Below, one piece after another: positions 42,761-51,136 of a stretch of DNA of 64,000 nucleotides. Within the stretch, counting starts at the first letter, position 1; the number at the start of each line of letters is the position of its first letter. The notes beneath the pieces are model-generated. The model was not told the origin of the DNA. It was given only the letters and a program-made list of their open reading frames with translations, and did not search any database. This stretch comes from Parachlamydiales bacterium. Its GTDB lineage: Bacteria; Chlamydiota; Chlamydiia; Chlamydiales; Rhabdochlamydiaceae. Position numbers and translations under genes: made by a program. The stretch lies in assembly GCA_003153295.1 (NCBI GenBank), contig PLXY01000006.1, forward strand, positions 155,829 to 219,828, read 5' to 3'.

Positions 42761-43993
42761 TTATGCAAATTTAGCAAATGCATTAACAGCGTTCATAGCT
42801 CGGGATTCGCTATTCATTTGGATGAGCATTTCTAGTGCGGTTTCTTCCTGTTCTTCTTGTACAGGAGGTAGACCGTACTCTCGGCTTAGCCTTTCAGATA
42901 GTCTTTTTGTTGGAGTAGAAGCGCTTGCTTGTTCGGCTTGCTCAATTAATGAGTAACCAATTGGAGTTTCTTCTTCTATCTCCAATTCCTCATCTGAATC
43001 ATCACCAGAGTCATCAATATCTTCCACTTGTTTACTATCTAAGAAGATCGTCTCTCTCTGAGATAATCCCATCCTAGTAGCGACATTCCTGACAGGTTGG
43101 CTAGACCCTAGATCTTCCAACATCTGCACTACAGAAACTTCACTATCTTCTTCCTCAACCACAGATGGTTGGCAAAAAGAGGGGAGATAGCTGGTTAGAG
43201 AGGAGAGGAAAGAGGGAGACGGTTCGTTTTCTTCAGCCTCGTCTATTGGAGAAAATGCAGACCAGATAGCGACGGCCGTTGTTTTAACAGCGGAACCGAC
43301 CATTGTCTCATCTAATTTCGCTCCTACACGCTCTGCAAATGCATTCAGTCTGTCTTTCATTGCTTGCAGAAGTAAATGTCCAAGATATATAGCGAGTCCA
43401 ACGGTCAGTGTTGTAACGACTATTGTACTCAAAATAGGTAATAGGACCGGCAGAGTCACTGCAGCCACTGCTTTAACACTGAAGGCCGTTAATCCAACTG
43501 CTGTGTTAGCCGCAATATTAAGTGCAGTGCCCAAGGCATATACCCCAGGTGATGTGAACAGCATAATGTTCTGGACAATGATACTGCCAGCAGCCACTGG
43601 ACCTACTTTTATAGCAAGAGCGGCAGCACCCGCCATCAGACCTGCAGTTGTTCCTCCGCCTGCGATCATGAGCAAGTTCTTAGGTTGTGAGACTCTGCTC
43701 ATCAAACTTGTCGATGGATTTTTTGAGGGCTGGGAAGAGGGGTTGTTGAGTTTGCCTTTTGACTTGAAACTTATTCCCTCTGGTCTTGTTTTCGTTGGGT
43801 TAGACATTGCGACCAATCTCTGTGATGATGAAGGAGCAGGTCTCAATTCCCGTCCTGCAGGTGAAGTTCTGGCCATTGCTCTTTGAGCAACTCCTGCTGT
43901 ACGATGATTAGAGTTATTAGAATTTGATACATGACGTGCGGGTGATGTACCTTGGGGTTTTGGGGCTCTTGATGCTGTTGGTCTGATTGCCAT
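42761..43993 (-). CDS. Inclusion-membrane/effector-like protein
   Basis: A 410-residue protein. Residues 1-105 are Ser/Pro/Asn-rich, basic and probably disordered, as expected for a type III secretion signal. Residues about 108-215 are strongly hydrophobic with bilobed segments ('LLMIAGGGTTAGLMAGAAAL' to 'LLPILSTIVVTTLTVGLAIY'), reminiscent of inclusion membrane (Inc) proteins. The C-terminal half is acidic (runs of E and D near 335-350) and helical. No enzyme motif is present. It stands alone with a strong terminator, and a long AT-rich region lies upstream. Secretion and location are inferred from architecture only. Confidence 0.75.
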   Translation of the reverse strand: MAIRPTASRAPKPQGTSPARHVSNSNNSNHRTAGVAQRAMARTSPAGRELRPAPSSSQRLVAMSNPTKTRPEGISFKSKGKLNNPSSQPSKNPSTSLMSRVSQPKNLLMIAGGGTTAGLMAGAAALAIKVGPVAAGSIIVQNIMLFTSPGVYALGTALNIAANTAVGLTAFSVKAVAAVTLPVLLPILSTIVVTTLTVGLAIYLGHLLLQAMKDRLNAFAERVGAKLDETMVGSAVKTTAVAIWSAFSPIDEAEENEPSPSFLSSLTSYLPSFCQPSVVEEEDSEVSVVQMLEDLGSSQPVRNVATRMGLSQRETIFLDSKQVEDIDDSGDDSDEELEIEEETPIGYSLIEQAEQASASTPTKRLSERLSREYGLPPVQEEQEETALEMLIQMNSESRAMNAVNAFAKFA

Positions 43994-44424
43994 TGTTTCC
44001 TCTTTATTTTACTTTTGTTTGTTAATCTTTTTGTTTCGTGCATTAATAATATCAATTATATTTATATTTATGCAACAAATAAAATTGTAATATTACAATT
44101 AAAATATGTTATATTAACAAAGTAAAAACATTGTTTTATTTTGAAATAATAATGTGATAATTTGTTAATGAAAATTATTTTAAAACAAATTTAAATTTTA
44201 ATATTTTCTGTAAAAATATTTAAAAGAATTTTTATTTATTAAAAATAAAAATACCTGTGACTAGTAAAAATTATATTATATAGGCAGTGTGATTTTTTAA
44301 TGCTGAATTGGCTGTTTTGAGATTTTGTAATAATCCAGTGGGTACTAACAAATCAAAAATTATCTTTAAATAAAACTCTAGGAAAGAGATAAGTCTCAAT
44401 CATTTGATAATCAGTGATTTAAGA
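43994..44424. other. AT-rich intergenic region without a gene
   Basis: About 430 bp, extremely AT-rich between 44041 and 44300, separating two leftward genes. I see many TATAAT-like and TTAATT-like stretches and no coding potential, RNA or strong hairpin. It probably holds the promoter of the effector-like gene; AT-rich DNA like this is typical of silenced or horizontally acquired regulation. Confidence 0.6.
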
Positions 44425-44796
44425 TTATTTATGGTGACCGCCGCCATGGTGACCCCCTCCATGTCCTCCGCCGTGATGGCTATGGTGATCGCTGTGATGA
44501 TCATGATGACTGTGATGATCATGATGACTGTGATGATCGTGGTGGTCATGATGATCATGGTGGTCGTGGTGATGGTGATGATACCAGTCGTTGTATTCGT
44601 ATTCGTTATCAAACCATAATCCGTAATATAACCCTGGGCCGATCCAAATGTTTTGCTCTTCATAGCCGTCGTCTTCTCCGACGTCTACATCAAAACCGAC
44701 ACCCACTTGTGCAACTTTATCGGAGGGAGCATCTTCTGCATAAACAGCTAAAAATGAGCTGCTTAAGAAAAATGCTATCGTTAAAATTTTTTTCAT
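44425..44796 (-). CDS. Exported histidine-repeat protein
   Basis: A 123-residue protein with a signal peptide (1-20, cleavage after VYA). An acidic, tyrosine-rich middle (about 35-72) precedes a C-terminal tail of DHH and SHHDHH repeats, then 'GGGHGGGHHGGGHHK'. More than 35 of the last 55 residues are histidine, so it should chelate zinc, copper or nickel in the periplasm. At the DNA level the tail is a 9-15 bp tandem repeat of GTGATGATC-like units (44480-44580), which permits in-frame copy-number change. Confidence 0.82.
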   Translation of the reverse strand: MKKILTIAFFLSSSFLAVYAEDAPSDKVAQVGVGFDVDVGEDDGYEEQNIWIGPGLYYGLWFDNEYEYNDWYHHHHHDHHDHHDHHDHHSHHDHHSHHDHHSDHHSHHGGGHGGGHHGGGHHK

Positions 44797-44967
44797 CGAT
44801 TTTCCTAATCTATAAATCTTTTGTCTCTTGTTTTGTAATTACCACAGGAAGGATTATTTGTCTTGATTAGACCTAAAAAAATAATTATGAATGCTGCATT
44901 TGGTCTTACCACGGGAGTAGTTTTTTCATTTCATTTGAAAGGTTTTTCGATTAAGCTGCTCCAAATT

Positions 44968-45885
44968 ATGAACAAATCGACTGCTATTTTAGTCTGTTCA
45001 ATCGTGGGGATGTCTGCCTTATCTGCTGAAATGCAAAATCACTATATTTTGGGAACCCACGGTATTAATTCGGCAGTCAAACCTGTGCAAGGTTATAGTT
45101 ATTCCAATATCTACACGCTCTACAAGGCTCAACAGCTCAACGATCAGAAAGGCCATAAAATCGGGCTTGTCGGCAAGAAAAAAGAGTTGGAAATTCAGTA
45201 TCTGCAAAATATTTTTGGTTATTATTCGCCTTATAAACTTTGTGGAGCTTCTTGGGGTTGCCAGGTTGAGGTTCCCTGCGAGACGCTGTCGATAGATCAA
45301 ATTGATTTTAATCGAACCTTTGAAGGTGCAGGGAAAAAATTAAAGCTCTCAGATATCTACTTTGAACCAGTTAGTTTTCGATGGAATTGGGACAGGCTCT
45401 TTTTTTTCATTGCTTATGGATTTTATGCGCCGACGGGGCAGTACAAACATTTTTCCATGAAGAATTCGGGTTTAGGCGACTGGGGCCAGCTTTTCACTGC
45501 AGCCTCAACCCTCTTTCTAGACCGTGACAAGACTTTTTCACTTTCAGCTTATGCCAATTATGAAATCCATTCTAAGAAAAAGGGGATCGATTTCAGGGCG
45601 GGAGATAATTTTTGTTTGGATTGGGGAGTCGGGAAGACTTTTGATCGAGTCTTGACATTGGGAGTTTCTGGTTATTATGAAAGGCAATTGAAAGTAGACA
45701 AAGGAAGCGATGTGCCTAAAAATGCCCGGGGTGTCCGCGATCAGGTCGCAGCGGCAGGGCCCGAAGTCGATCTTTTTGTCCCCCAGATGAACGGCCATTT
45801 GACAGCACGCTATGAATTCGAATTTAAAACGATCTCCAGGACCCAAGGCCAAAGGGTAACAGCCCTGGCTGTTTTTGTTTTCTAA
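44968..45885 (+). CDS. MetA/SphA-like outer-membrane transporter family protein
   Basis: About 305 residues from the ATG at 44968, chosen because it starts a good signal peptide (MNKSTAILVCSIVGMSALSA); the frame is open further upstream without a signal. The mature part is a beta-barrel resembling the 'MetA pathway of phenol degradation' group: 'IYFEPVSFRWNW', 'YGFYAPTGQY', 'GDWGQLFTAASTLFL', 'ARYEFEFK', ending in AVFVF. Such proteins may import hydrophobic compounds across the outer membrane. The next gene starts about 60 bp downstream. Confidence 0.75.
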   Translation: MNKSTAILVCSIVGMSALSAEMQNHYILGTHGINSAVKPVQGYSYSNIYTLYKAQQLNDQKGHKIGLVGKKKELEIQYLQNIFGYYSPYKLCGASWGCQVEVPCETLSIDQIDFNRTFEGAGKKLKLSDIYFEPVSFRWNWDRLFFFIAYGFYAPTGQYKHFSMKNSGLGDWGQLFTAASTLFLDRDKTFSLSAYANYEIHSKKKGIDFRAGDNFCLDWGVGKTFDRVLTLGVSGYYERQLKVDKGSDVPKNARGVRDQVAAAGPEVDLFVPQMNGHLTARYEFEFKTISRTQGQRVTALAVFVF

Positions 45886-45945
45886 AATAGATTGCTCCGA
45901 TCATTTGAATGAAGTATGACGTTATTCAAGGTGGGAGCAAAACTC

Positions 45946-47052
45946 ATGAACCGTCTCATTCAACTTATTTTCTTGTTTTTATGCATCTTTGGCAATGTGG
46001 AAGGCTGTACGGCTTTTCAGTTAAAGGCCAAAGATGGAGCTATCGTCTACTGCCGCAGTATGGAGTTTGGGTATAAGCTCAATTCAGAAATCATCGTTGT
46101 CCCCCAGGAAATAGAATATGCAGGAACTGCGCCTCAAGGAGAGCAAGGGTTGAAATGGAAGACAAAATATGGCTTTGTCGGACTTAATCAATCGACAGAG
46201 AAAACATATGTTTCAGATGGGATGAACGAAAAAGGGCTGGTGATCGGGGTTCTCTATCTTCCCAATTTCGCAAAATATGAGACACCTGATCAGCAAAGAA
46301 AAGATCGTACGTTGGGATGTTGGGAATTGCCAGCGTTTTTGTTGAGTACGTGTATGACCGTGCAAGAAGTGAAAGCCGTGCTGCCCACTGTGTTAGTCGC
46401 TCAGCAGCCTCCTCCTGGAATGGGGGATTTCATCTTGCCGGTTCACTACTATGTTTCAGACAGCACTGGAGCTGTTGTGATCATAGAGTATGTCAATGGA
46501 GAGCGGAATGTCTATGATGACCCAGTGGGCGTATTAACGAACTCTCCGCCTTTTAACTGGCATCTGAATAATCTGGCCAACTACGTCACATTATCTCCTG
46601 TCAACGCGGGGCCTGTGCAGTTTTCAGATTGGAAGGTGCCTAATTTAGGACAGGGCAGCGGCTTGCTCGGCTTGCCGGGAGATTATACTTCTCCTTCCCG
46701 CTTTGTCCGTGCGACTTTATTTTCACAGTGGGCAACTGTAGCAAAAAATGGTCCTGATGCTGTGAACTTAGGGTTTCATATTCTGAACACCTTCGATATT
46801 CCGGATGGCTTAGTCAAAAGCCGGCCGAACGAAAAAAATGAACAGAGCATAGAGACGACGGAATGGACAGTCGTGCATGACAAAACAAACCTTAAAACTT
46901 ATTTCAGGAGCTATAAGAGTTTGCAAATCCAGATGGTCGATTTGAAAAAGATCGATTTTTCGAAAGGGGGATTTAAGCATGTTCCCTTGATGCAGGAGTT
47001 TTCAGTTAACGACGTGACGGGGCAGCTCAAGCCGATGGCAGTAAAGGGGTAG
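45946..47052 (+). CDS. Exported choloylglycine-hydrolase-family amidase
   Basis: About 368 residues from the ATG at 45946 (GGTGGGAG 8 bp upstream). A signal peptide of 20 residues ends directly before Cys21 ('EG-CTAFQLKAKDG'), the N-terminal nucleophile of Ntn hydrolases. Arg37 in 'CRSMEFG' matches the conserved arginine, and glutamate stands where bile salt hydrolases have aspartate. 'VLTNSPPFNWHL' and 'SRFVRA' supply the later Asn and Arg. The family cleaves linear amides such as bile salts, penicillin V or acyl-homoserine lactones; the substrate here is unknown. It acts in the periplasm or outside. Confidence 0.88.
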   Translation: MNRLIQLIFLFLCIFGNVEGCTAFQLKAKDGAIVYCRSMEFGYKLNSEIIVVPQEIEYAGTAPQGEQGLKWKTKYGFVGLNQSTEKTYVSDGMNEKGLVIGVLYLPNFAKYETPDQQRKDRTLGCWELPAFLLSTCMTVQEVKAVLPTVLVAQQPPPGMGDFILPVHYYVSDSTGAVVIIEYVNGERNVYDDPVGVLTNSPPFNWHLNNLANYVTLSPVNAGPVQFSDWKVPNLGQGSGLLGLPGDYTSPSRFVRATLFSQWATVAKNGPDAVNLGFHILNTFDIPDGLVKSRPNEKNEQSIETTEWTVVHDKTNLKTYFRSYKSLQIQMVDLKKIDFSKGGFKHVPLMQEFSVNDVTGQLKPMAVKG

Positions 47053-47056
47053 ATCG

Positions 47057-48703
47057 ATGTGGCTTTTACTAGGTTTTGCTTTTTTAGCAGGGGTATTCAC
47101 AGTTTTATCGCCTTGTATTTTACCGATCTTGCCGGCGATTTTATCTGCGGGTACAGCTCAGGGGAGATTGCGGCCGTTAGGGATTATCGCCGGACTCATC
47201 TGCAGTTTTACTTTTTTTACCTTGTCATTGACAGCGATCGTCCATGCGACAGGCGTTTCTCCTAATGCTCTTCGGTATGCAGCTATCGTGCTGATCTTTT
47301 TATTTGGACTCGTCATGGTTTTTCCGCGTTTTTCAAATTGGTTTGCTGAGCTTACATCACCCGTAGCGACTCTGGGACAACGGCTGCAGGGGACAGAACC
47401 GAGCACGGGCTTTAGCGGGGGACTTCTCTTTGGCGTTGCCTTAGGGCTTTTATGGACGCCTTGTGCGGGTCCCATTCTGGCTGCTATCACAACCCTTGTT
47501 GCCACTCATTCGATCAATCTGCAAACGGTTTTGATGACGCTTTCCTATAGTATCGGCGCGGGGATTCCGATGTTTTTTATTGCGTATGGCGGCGGGAAAA
47601 TCATTCAATCGTCTCGCTTTCTCTCTAGACATGCCGAAGGAATACGGCAGATTTTTGGCTGCTTGATGATCATTGTTGCCGTCGTATTGACTTTGAATTG
47701 GGACATGATCGTGGAACAAAAATTGAGCCGGTATATTCCCAGTGCAATGATCGAAAACAATGCAAGAGTCCAACAGCAATTGCAGCAATTCCATCCTCAA
47801 AAAGAGTCTGTTGAAGGTCTCTCGGAATTAGGGCAAGCTCCTGCGCTTCAAGGAATCACAGGATGGATTAATTCTTCTCCATTATCCCTAGCTGAATTGA
47901 AAGGAAAAGTCATTCTGATCGACTTTTGGACTTATAGCTGCATTAACTGTTTGAGAACCCTGCCTTATATCGAAAAATGGTATGCCAAATATAAAGATCA
48001 TGGGCTGGTCATCATCGGTGTCCATACTCCTGAATTTGAGTTTGAAAAAGATTATAAGAACGTTGCTGCTGCTGTGAAAAGATTAGGGGTCGAGTACCCT
48101 GTTGCCCTCGATAACGGCTTTCAAACTTGGCAAGCGTTCCATAATCACTATTGGCCTGCCCATTATTTGATCGATCAAGAGGGTAATATCCGCATGGAGC
48201 ATTTTGGAGAAGGCGGCTATGTGGCAACTGAAAATGGGATTCGCGATCTTTTAGGACTTGCTCCTTTAAGTATGTTGGAAGCTCAGCCTTCATCCCGGCC
48301 GATTTCTCCTGAGACTTACTTGGGATCCGATCGAAATAAGAGCTACACGTCTGCAATCACACTTCAAGTGGGAAAGACTTTTGTCTATGATTACTCAAAT
48401 CCTCTTGGCAATGATGAAGTGGGATTAAAAGGCCCTTGGCAGGTCGAACGAGATTACATCACGGCAAAAGGGGATGATTGCTACTTAAGCTTCAATTTCT
48501 TGGCCAAACAAGTTTATTTGGTGCTTTCAGGGTCGAGTAAGAAGCGGGTCCAAGTTTATCTCGATGGTAAAACTTCGGGTGAGTTTTATATGGATGGAGA
48601 TAAGAAATACGATATTGTCAATACGACTTATCAGCGGCATCAATTGAGGTTGAAGATTCCATCAGGTATCAATGTCTACGCATTCACATTTGGAGATGAG
48701 TAG
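47057..48703 (+). CDS. DipZ-like thiol-disulfide protein (CcdA + thioredoxin + C-terminal domain)
   Basis: A 548-residue fusion. Residues 1-235 are a CcdA/DsbD-type membrane domain with its two cysteines in 'VLSPCILPILP' and 'LLWTPCAGP'. Residues about 265-400 form a TlpA-like thioredoxin domain with CxxC in 'WTYSCINCLRTLPY'. Residues about 415-548 form a beta-sandwich end domain as in mycobacterial DipZ. The membrane part carries electrons from cytoplasmic thioredoxin to the periplasmic domain, keeping periplasmic or outer-membrane cysteines reduced, which matters in Chlamydiae whose envelope is disulfide-linked. It begins 4 bp after the amidase gene. Confidence 0.92.
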   Translation: MWLLLGFAFLAGVFTVLSPCILPILPAILSAGTAQGRLRPLGIIAGLICSFTFFTLSLTAIVHATGVSPNALRYAAIVLIFLFGLVMVFPRFSNWFAELTSPVATLGQRLQGTEPSTGFSGGLLFGVALGLLWTPCAGPILAAITTLVATHSINLQTVLMTLSYSIGAGIPMFFIAYGGGKIIQSSRFLSRHAEGIRQIFGCLMIIVAVVLTLNWDMIVEQKLSRYIPSAMIENNARVQQQLQQFHPQKESVEGLSELGQAPALQGITGWINSSPLSLAELKGKVILIDFWTYSCINCLRTLPYIEKWYAKYKDHGLVIIGVHTPEFEFEKDYKNVAAAVKRLGVEYPVALDNGFQTWQAFHNHYWPAHYLIDQEGNIRMEHFGEGGYVATENGIRDLLGLAPLSMLEAQPSSRPISPETYLGSDRNKSYTSAITLQVGKTFVYDYSNPLGNDEVGLKGPWQVERDYITAKGDDCYLSFNFLAKQVYLVLSGSSKKRVQVYLDGKTSGEFYMDGDKKYDIVNTTYQRHQLRLKIPSGINVYAFTFGDE

Positions 48704-48709
48704 ATTTTT

Positions 48710-48754
48710 AGATCTCTTTCGGAATCAACGAACCCTTAATTTCGAAAGAGGTCT
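48710..48754. terminator. Bidirectional terminator between convergent genes
   Basis: AGATCTCTTTCG (48710-48721) pairs with CGAAAGAGGTCT (48743-48754) apart from one mismatch. It is followed on the plus strand by ATTATTTTTT. The minus-strand gene ends within the T-run. Confidence 0.7.
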
Positions 48755-48755
48755 A

Positions 48756-49853
48756 TTATTTTTTACGCGCTTCGATGAGATAAAATTCCGTATCGGTCGG
48801 TATTGTAGATTCGATACAAAAGCCTGCCTGATCGAGCAGATTTTTAAAGTCCAATAAGGTCCTTTCTCTTCCACCGCTAGTAGCCATTGTATAGATATCC
48901 ATCACTTTGGCAGGATCTTTCAGATTCGCAGAAGTCATTAGAGGTTCTACAATGATCAGCCGCGCTTGATCGGTCATGGATTGATAACAGTTTTCCAAAA
49001 TTTTTAAAGCTGCTTTGTCAGTCCAATCATGCAGAACTGATTTTAGTATATAAGCATCGCCGCCTGTCGGAATTGTTTTGAAAAAATCTCCTGGAATTAA
49101 AGAACATCTCTCAAAATTGACAATAGGTGTTTTAGCATCGCTAATCACTTCAGGCAGCTCATAGAGTACGCCCCGGATATGAGGAAATGTTTTTAACAAG
49201 GAATTCATGAAATGACCTGTTCCGCCGCCAATATCATAGACAGATTTAAAGCGGCCAAAATCGAAAGCCTTCATACAAGCGTTAATCACAGCTTTAGATT
49301 TTTCTTTTATTGCCGCATTAAAATGGGCTGCAGATTTAGGATGCGCCCGGAAGTAGTTAAAAATCGACTCTCCATGAGTCAGGTCAAATGCCGGCTTTCC
49401 TTGCCGAATACAATCAGAAAGCTGATGCCAGCTTTGGCTGATTTCTTCTTTATAAAATAAGATTAAAGAACGGAGGCTCTGCGGATGGGTTTTTGCCAAA
49501 AGCTCTCCTGTAGCGGTATTGAGAAAAATTCGGCCTTCTTTTTCATGAAATATTCCTAAGCTTGCAAGCATGCGTAAAAGACGGTATAGATTTTCCTCGT
49601 GGCATTGAGTGAGTTTTGCCAATTCTTGGACAGTTTTAGGCCCTTCCATGAGATAGCCGGCGATATCTAATTCAGCTGCTGTATAGATGGACTTGGCGAT
49701 CCATTCACCGGAAATTAAAGAGAGAAGCTTTCCTCTGCCCGATTGTTCTACTTCTTTGATAGGAACTAAGGAGGTTTCTGCAAAAGCAAGCGCACAAGAA
49801 CAGATTAAAAAAGATAGAATGGATTTAGAAAAGGTTATCATATAATTCCTCAA
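48756..49853 (-). CDS. SAM-dependent O-methyltransferase with a signal peptide
   Basis: A 365-residue protein. An N-terminal winged-helix dimerisation domain (about 40-130, 'LAKLTQCHEENLYRLLRMLA') and a Rossmann methyltransferase domain ('VYDIGGGTGHFMNSLL', about 207; 'LIPGDFFKTIP'; 'YILKSVLHDWTD') match plant-type and hydroxyneurosporene O-methyltransferases. Unusually, the first 25 residues (ITFSKSILSFLICSCALAFA) look like a signal peptide, and no internal start would preserve the dimerisation domain. SAM is not normally available in the periplasm, so the protein may be secreted to the host, or the leader may act as a membrane anchor. Confidence 0.85.
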   Translation of the reverse strand: MRNYMITFSKSILSFLICSCALAFAETSLVPIKEVEQSGRGKLLSLISGEWIAKSIYTAAELDIAGYLMEGPKTVQELAKLTQCHEENLYRLLRMLASLGIFHEKEGRIFLNTATGELLAKTHPQSLRSLILFYKEEISQSWHQLSDCIRQGKPAFDLTHGESIFNYFRAHPKSAAHFNAAIKEKSKAVINACMKAFDFGRFKSVYDIGGGTGHFMNSLLKTFPHIRGVLYELPEVISDAKTPIVNFERCSLIPGDFFKTIPTGGDAYILKSVLHDWTDKAALKILENCYQSMTDQARLIIVEPLMTSANLKDPAKVMDIYTMATSGGRERTLLDFKNLLDQAGFCIESTIPTDTEFYLIEARKK

Positions 49854-49955
49854 TAAAAAAGAATTTATAGATTTTTGAAATTTCAGGAAACGATAAAACT
49901 TTTAAAGTAGTACCTAAGAAAAAGCTATTCGAAAAATCTTGATCCTGTTCCAGTC

Positions 49956-50122
49956 CTAGAGCCTATCCCTGAATTCTTAACAATCGATTTCAAGCCTTTT
50001 TTGGCACCCTTTTTCATGCTTTTTTTCAGCCATGTGCTCACACATTGTCTTCAAAAAAGGATAAAAAAATCTGCTCAAAAAGCCTCTGTCTCGATTGTTA
50101 AGAATTCAGGGATAGGTTCTAA
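49956..50122. repeat. 167-bp element with 32-bp terminal inverted repeats
   Basis: The left end (49956-49987) and right end (50091-50122) are inverted copies differing at only two or three positions, with the core CCTATCCCTGAATTCTTAAC identical. The inner 103 bp hold T-rich and A-rich stretches that can pair in part (CCTTTTTTG with CAAAAAAGG). There is no reading frame. It lies upstream of the methyltransferase gene and downstream of the 50128 gene. It is a MITE-like or large-hairpin repeat. Confidence 0.75.
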
Positions 50123-50127
50123 GATGG

Positions 50128-50463
50128 TTATTCTGAATCTTTTATTTGAAATTTATGCATGAATCGATGAAAGACGGGAGCGATAATAATAGCGATCACC
50201 ACCAGAAATACGACTCCGCTGAAAAGGGCGTAAGTTCCGGCAAAAAGCTTGCCTCCTTCTGTATGTAAAACATCCACAGGACCCATGCCAGACAAGATCA
50301 TCGAAGCATTGATATAGGCATCGACCCAGTTCATTTGCTCGAAATGGCTATACCCTATCATGCCGATGCCGAGGGAACAAACCAAAATGCCGAATCCGAT
50401 GACCAAATTGCGAAGGAGGCGTCGGACAAAAATATGAATGGGTGCTACATGCTTTTTTTTCAT
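50128..50463 (-). CDS. Ion-channel-like two-TM protein
   Basis: A 111-residue protein with TM segments at about 18-38 and 76-96 around a short pore-like helix ('AYINASMILSGMGPVDVLHT'). The arrangement resembles two-TM potassium channels, but the TVGYG filter is replaced by SGMGPVD, so potassium selectivity is not expected. Similar proteins with the 'MILGGMGPVD' motif occur in many bacteria as conserved hypotheticals. It is basic at both ends. Confidence 0.72.
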   Translation of the reverse strand: MKKKHVAPIHIFVRRLLRNLVIGFGILVCSLGIGMIGYSHFEQMNWVDAYINASMILSGMGPVDVLHTEGGKLFAGTYALFSGVVFLVVIAIIIAPVFHRFMHKFQIKDSE

Positions 50464-50494
50464 AGGCAGTCTTCACCTTTTCTTTGAGTATTCT

Positions 50495-50773
50495 TTATTT
50501 TCTTTTTCTGCAAAAGAAAATGAGCCCGCTGCCGATCAATGCTAACGCAATCCCTGAATACAGACATATATTGACTTGGGTATCGTACTCGCTTGCTCCG
50601 TATTCCATATTGTTGCTGATCCTTCTTCCCACATAGTTTCCCGACATCTGGTTAGATATATTGGCAACTTCGTTCTTAGCATTAGAAATCACACGCATGG
50701 AATGGACTGCAAAAATAATCAGGGTAATCCCTCCAAGACAAGCAACAATTCCTATAATTCTCTTATAACTCAT
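50495..50773 (-). CDS. DUF3185-like small membrane protein
   Basis: A 92-residue protein with TM segments at about 6-26 ('IIGIVACLGGITLIIFAVHS') and 69-87, joined by a polar loop of about 40 residues. The 'iiGi...G..Li..gi.a' opening fits DUF3185 proteins. GGAGG is present 6 bp upstream of the ATG. The function is unknown, possibly envelope stress related. Confidence 0.68.
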   Translation of the reverse strand: MSYKRIIGIVACLGGITLIIFAVHSMRVISNAKNEVANISNQMSGNYVGRRISNNMEYGASEYDTQVNICLYSGIALALIGSGLIFFCRKRK

Positions 50774-50919
50774 ATTCCTCCATTTATAATTTATTTGTAA
50801 TACAAATGAAATAGAATGTAAAATTAAATTTGCAATTATTACTGTTGTTCTGATAAAAGTTAGTTTATGAGCCCCTTGAGAAGTTTACATCTCATGGAGG
50901 TCACCAAAAGGAGAGAGCA

Positions 50920-51075
50920 ATGCTCGGTACTATTTTAGTTATTTTATTGATTTTGTTATTGGTCGGAGCGCTTCCACGATGGCCTTATAGCATGGAGTGG
51001 GGATATGCACCTTCAGGTATTTTGACATTAGTTTTAGTTGTTATCGTCATTCTGCTTTTACTTGGAAGAATATAA
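50920..51075 (+). CDS. DUF3309 mini-protein
   Basis: A 51-residue hydrophobic protein, 'MLGTILVILLILLLVGALPR' then 'WPYSMEWGYAPSG' then a second hydrophobic stretch ending 'LLLGRI'. This exactly follows the DUF3309 family layout (two short TM helices around 'PxWPYSxxWGYxPSG'). AAAAGGAGAG lies 6 bp before the ATG and a strong terminator follows 4 bp after the stop, so it is an independent, real small gene. The function is unknown. Confidence 0.88.
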   Translation: MLGTILVILLILLLVGALPRWPYSMEWGYAPSGILTLVLVVIVILLLLGRI

Positions 51076-51079
51076 TCAT

Positions 51080-51108
51080 CAAAGCATAGGCTGATGGCCT
51101 ATGCTTTG
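51080..51108 (+). terminator. Terminator after the DUF3309 gene
   Basis: A 12-bp stem (CAAAGCATAGGC/GCCTATGCTTTG) with a short loop, directly after the stop codon. It can also act for the convergent flotillin gene. Confidence 0.8.
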
Positions 51109-51136
51109 AACATGATTCTTTTGAGATACAGGCGGG

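Noticed and set aside
44480..44580. Possible CRISPR-like array
   Set aside because: The repeats are 9-15 bp, contiguous without spacers, and encode histidine-rich protein sequence.
44404..44619. 71-residue Met/Val/Ile-rich frame opposite the His-repeat gene
   Set aside because: Shadow of the histidine codons on the other strand; apparent hydrophobicity is a by-product of ATG/GTG repeats.
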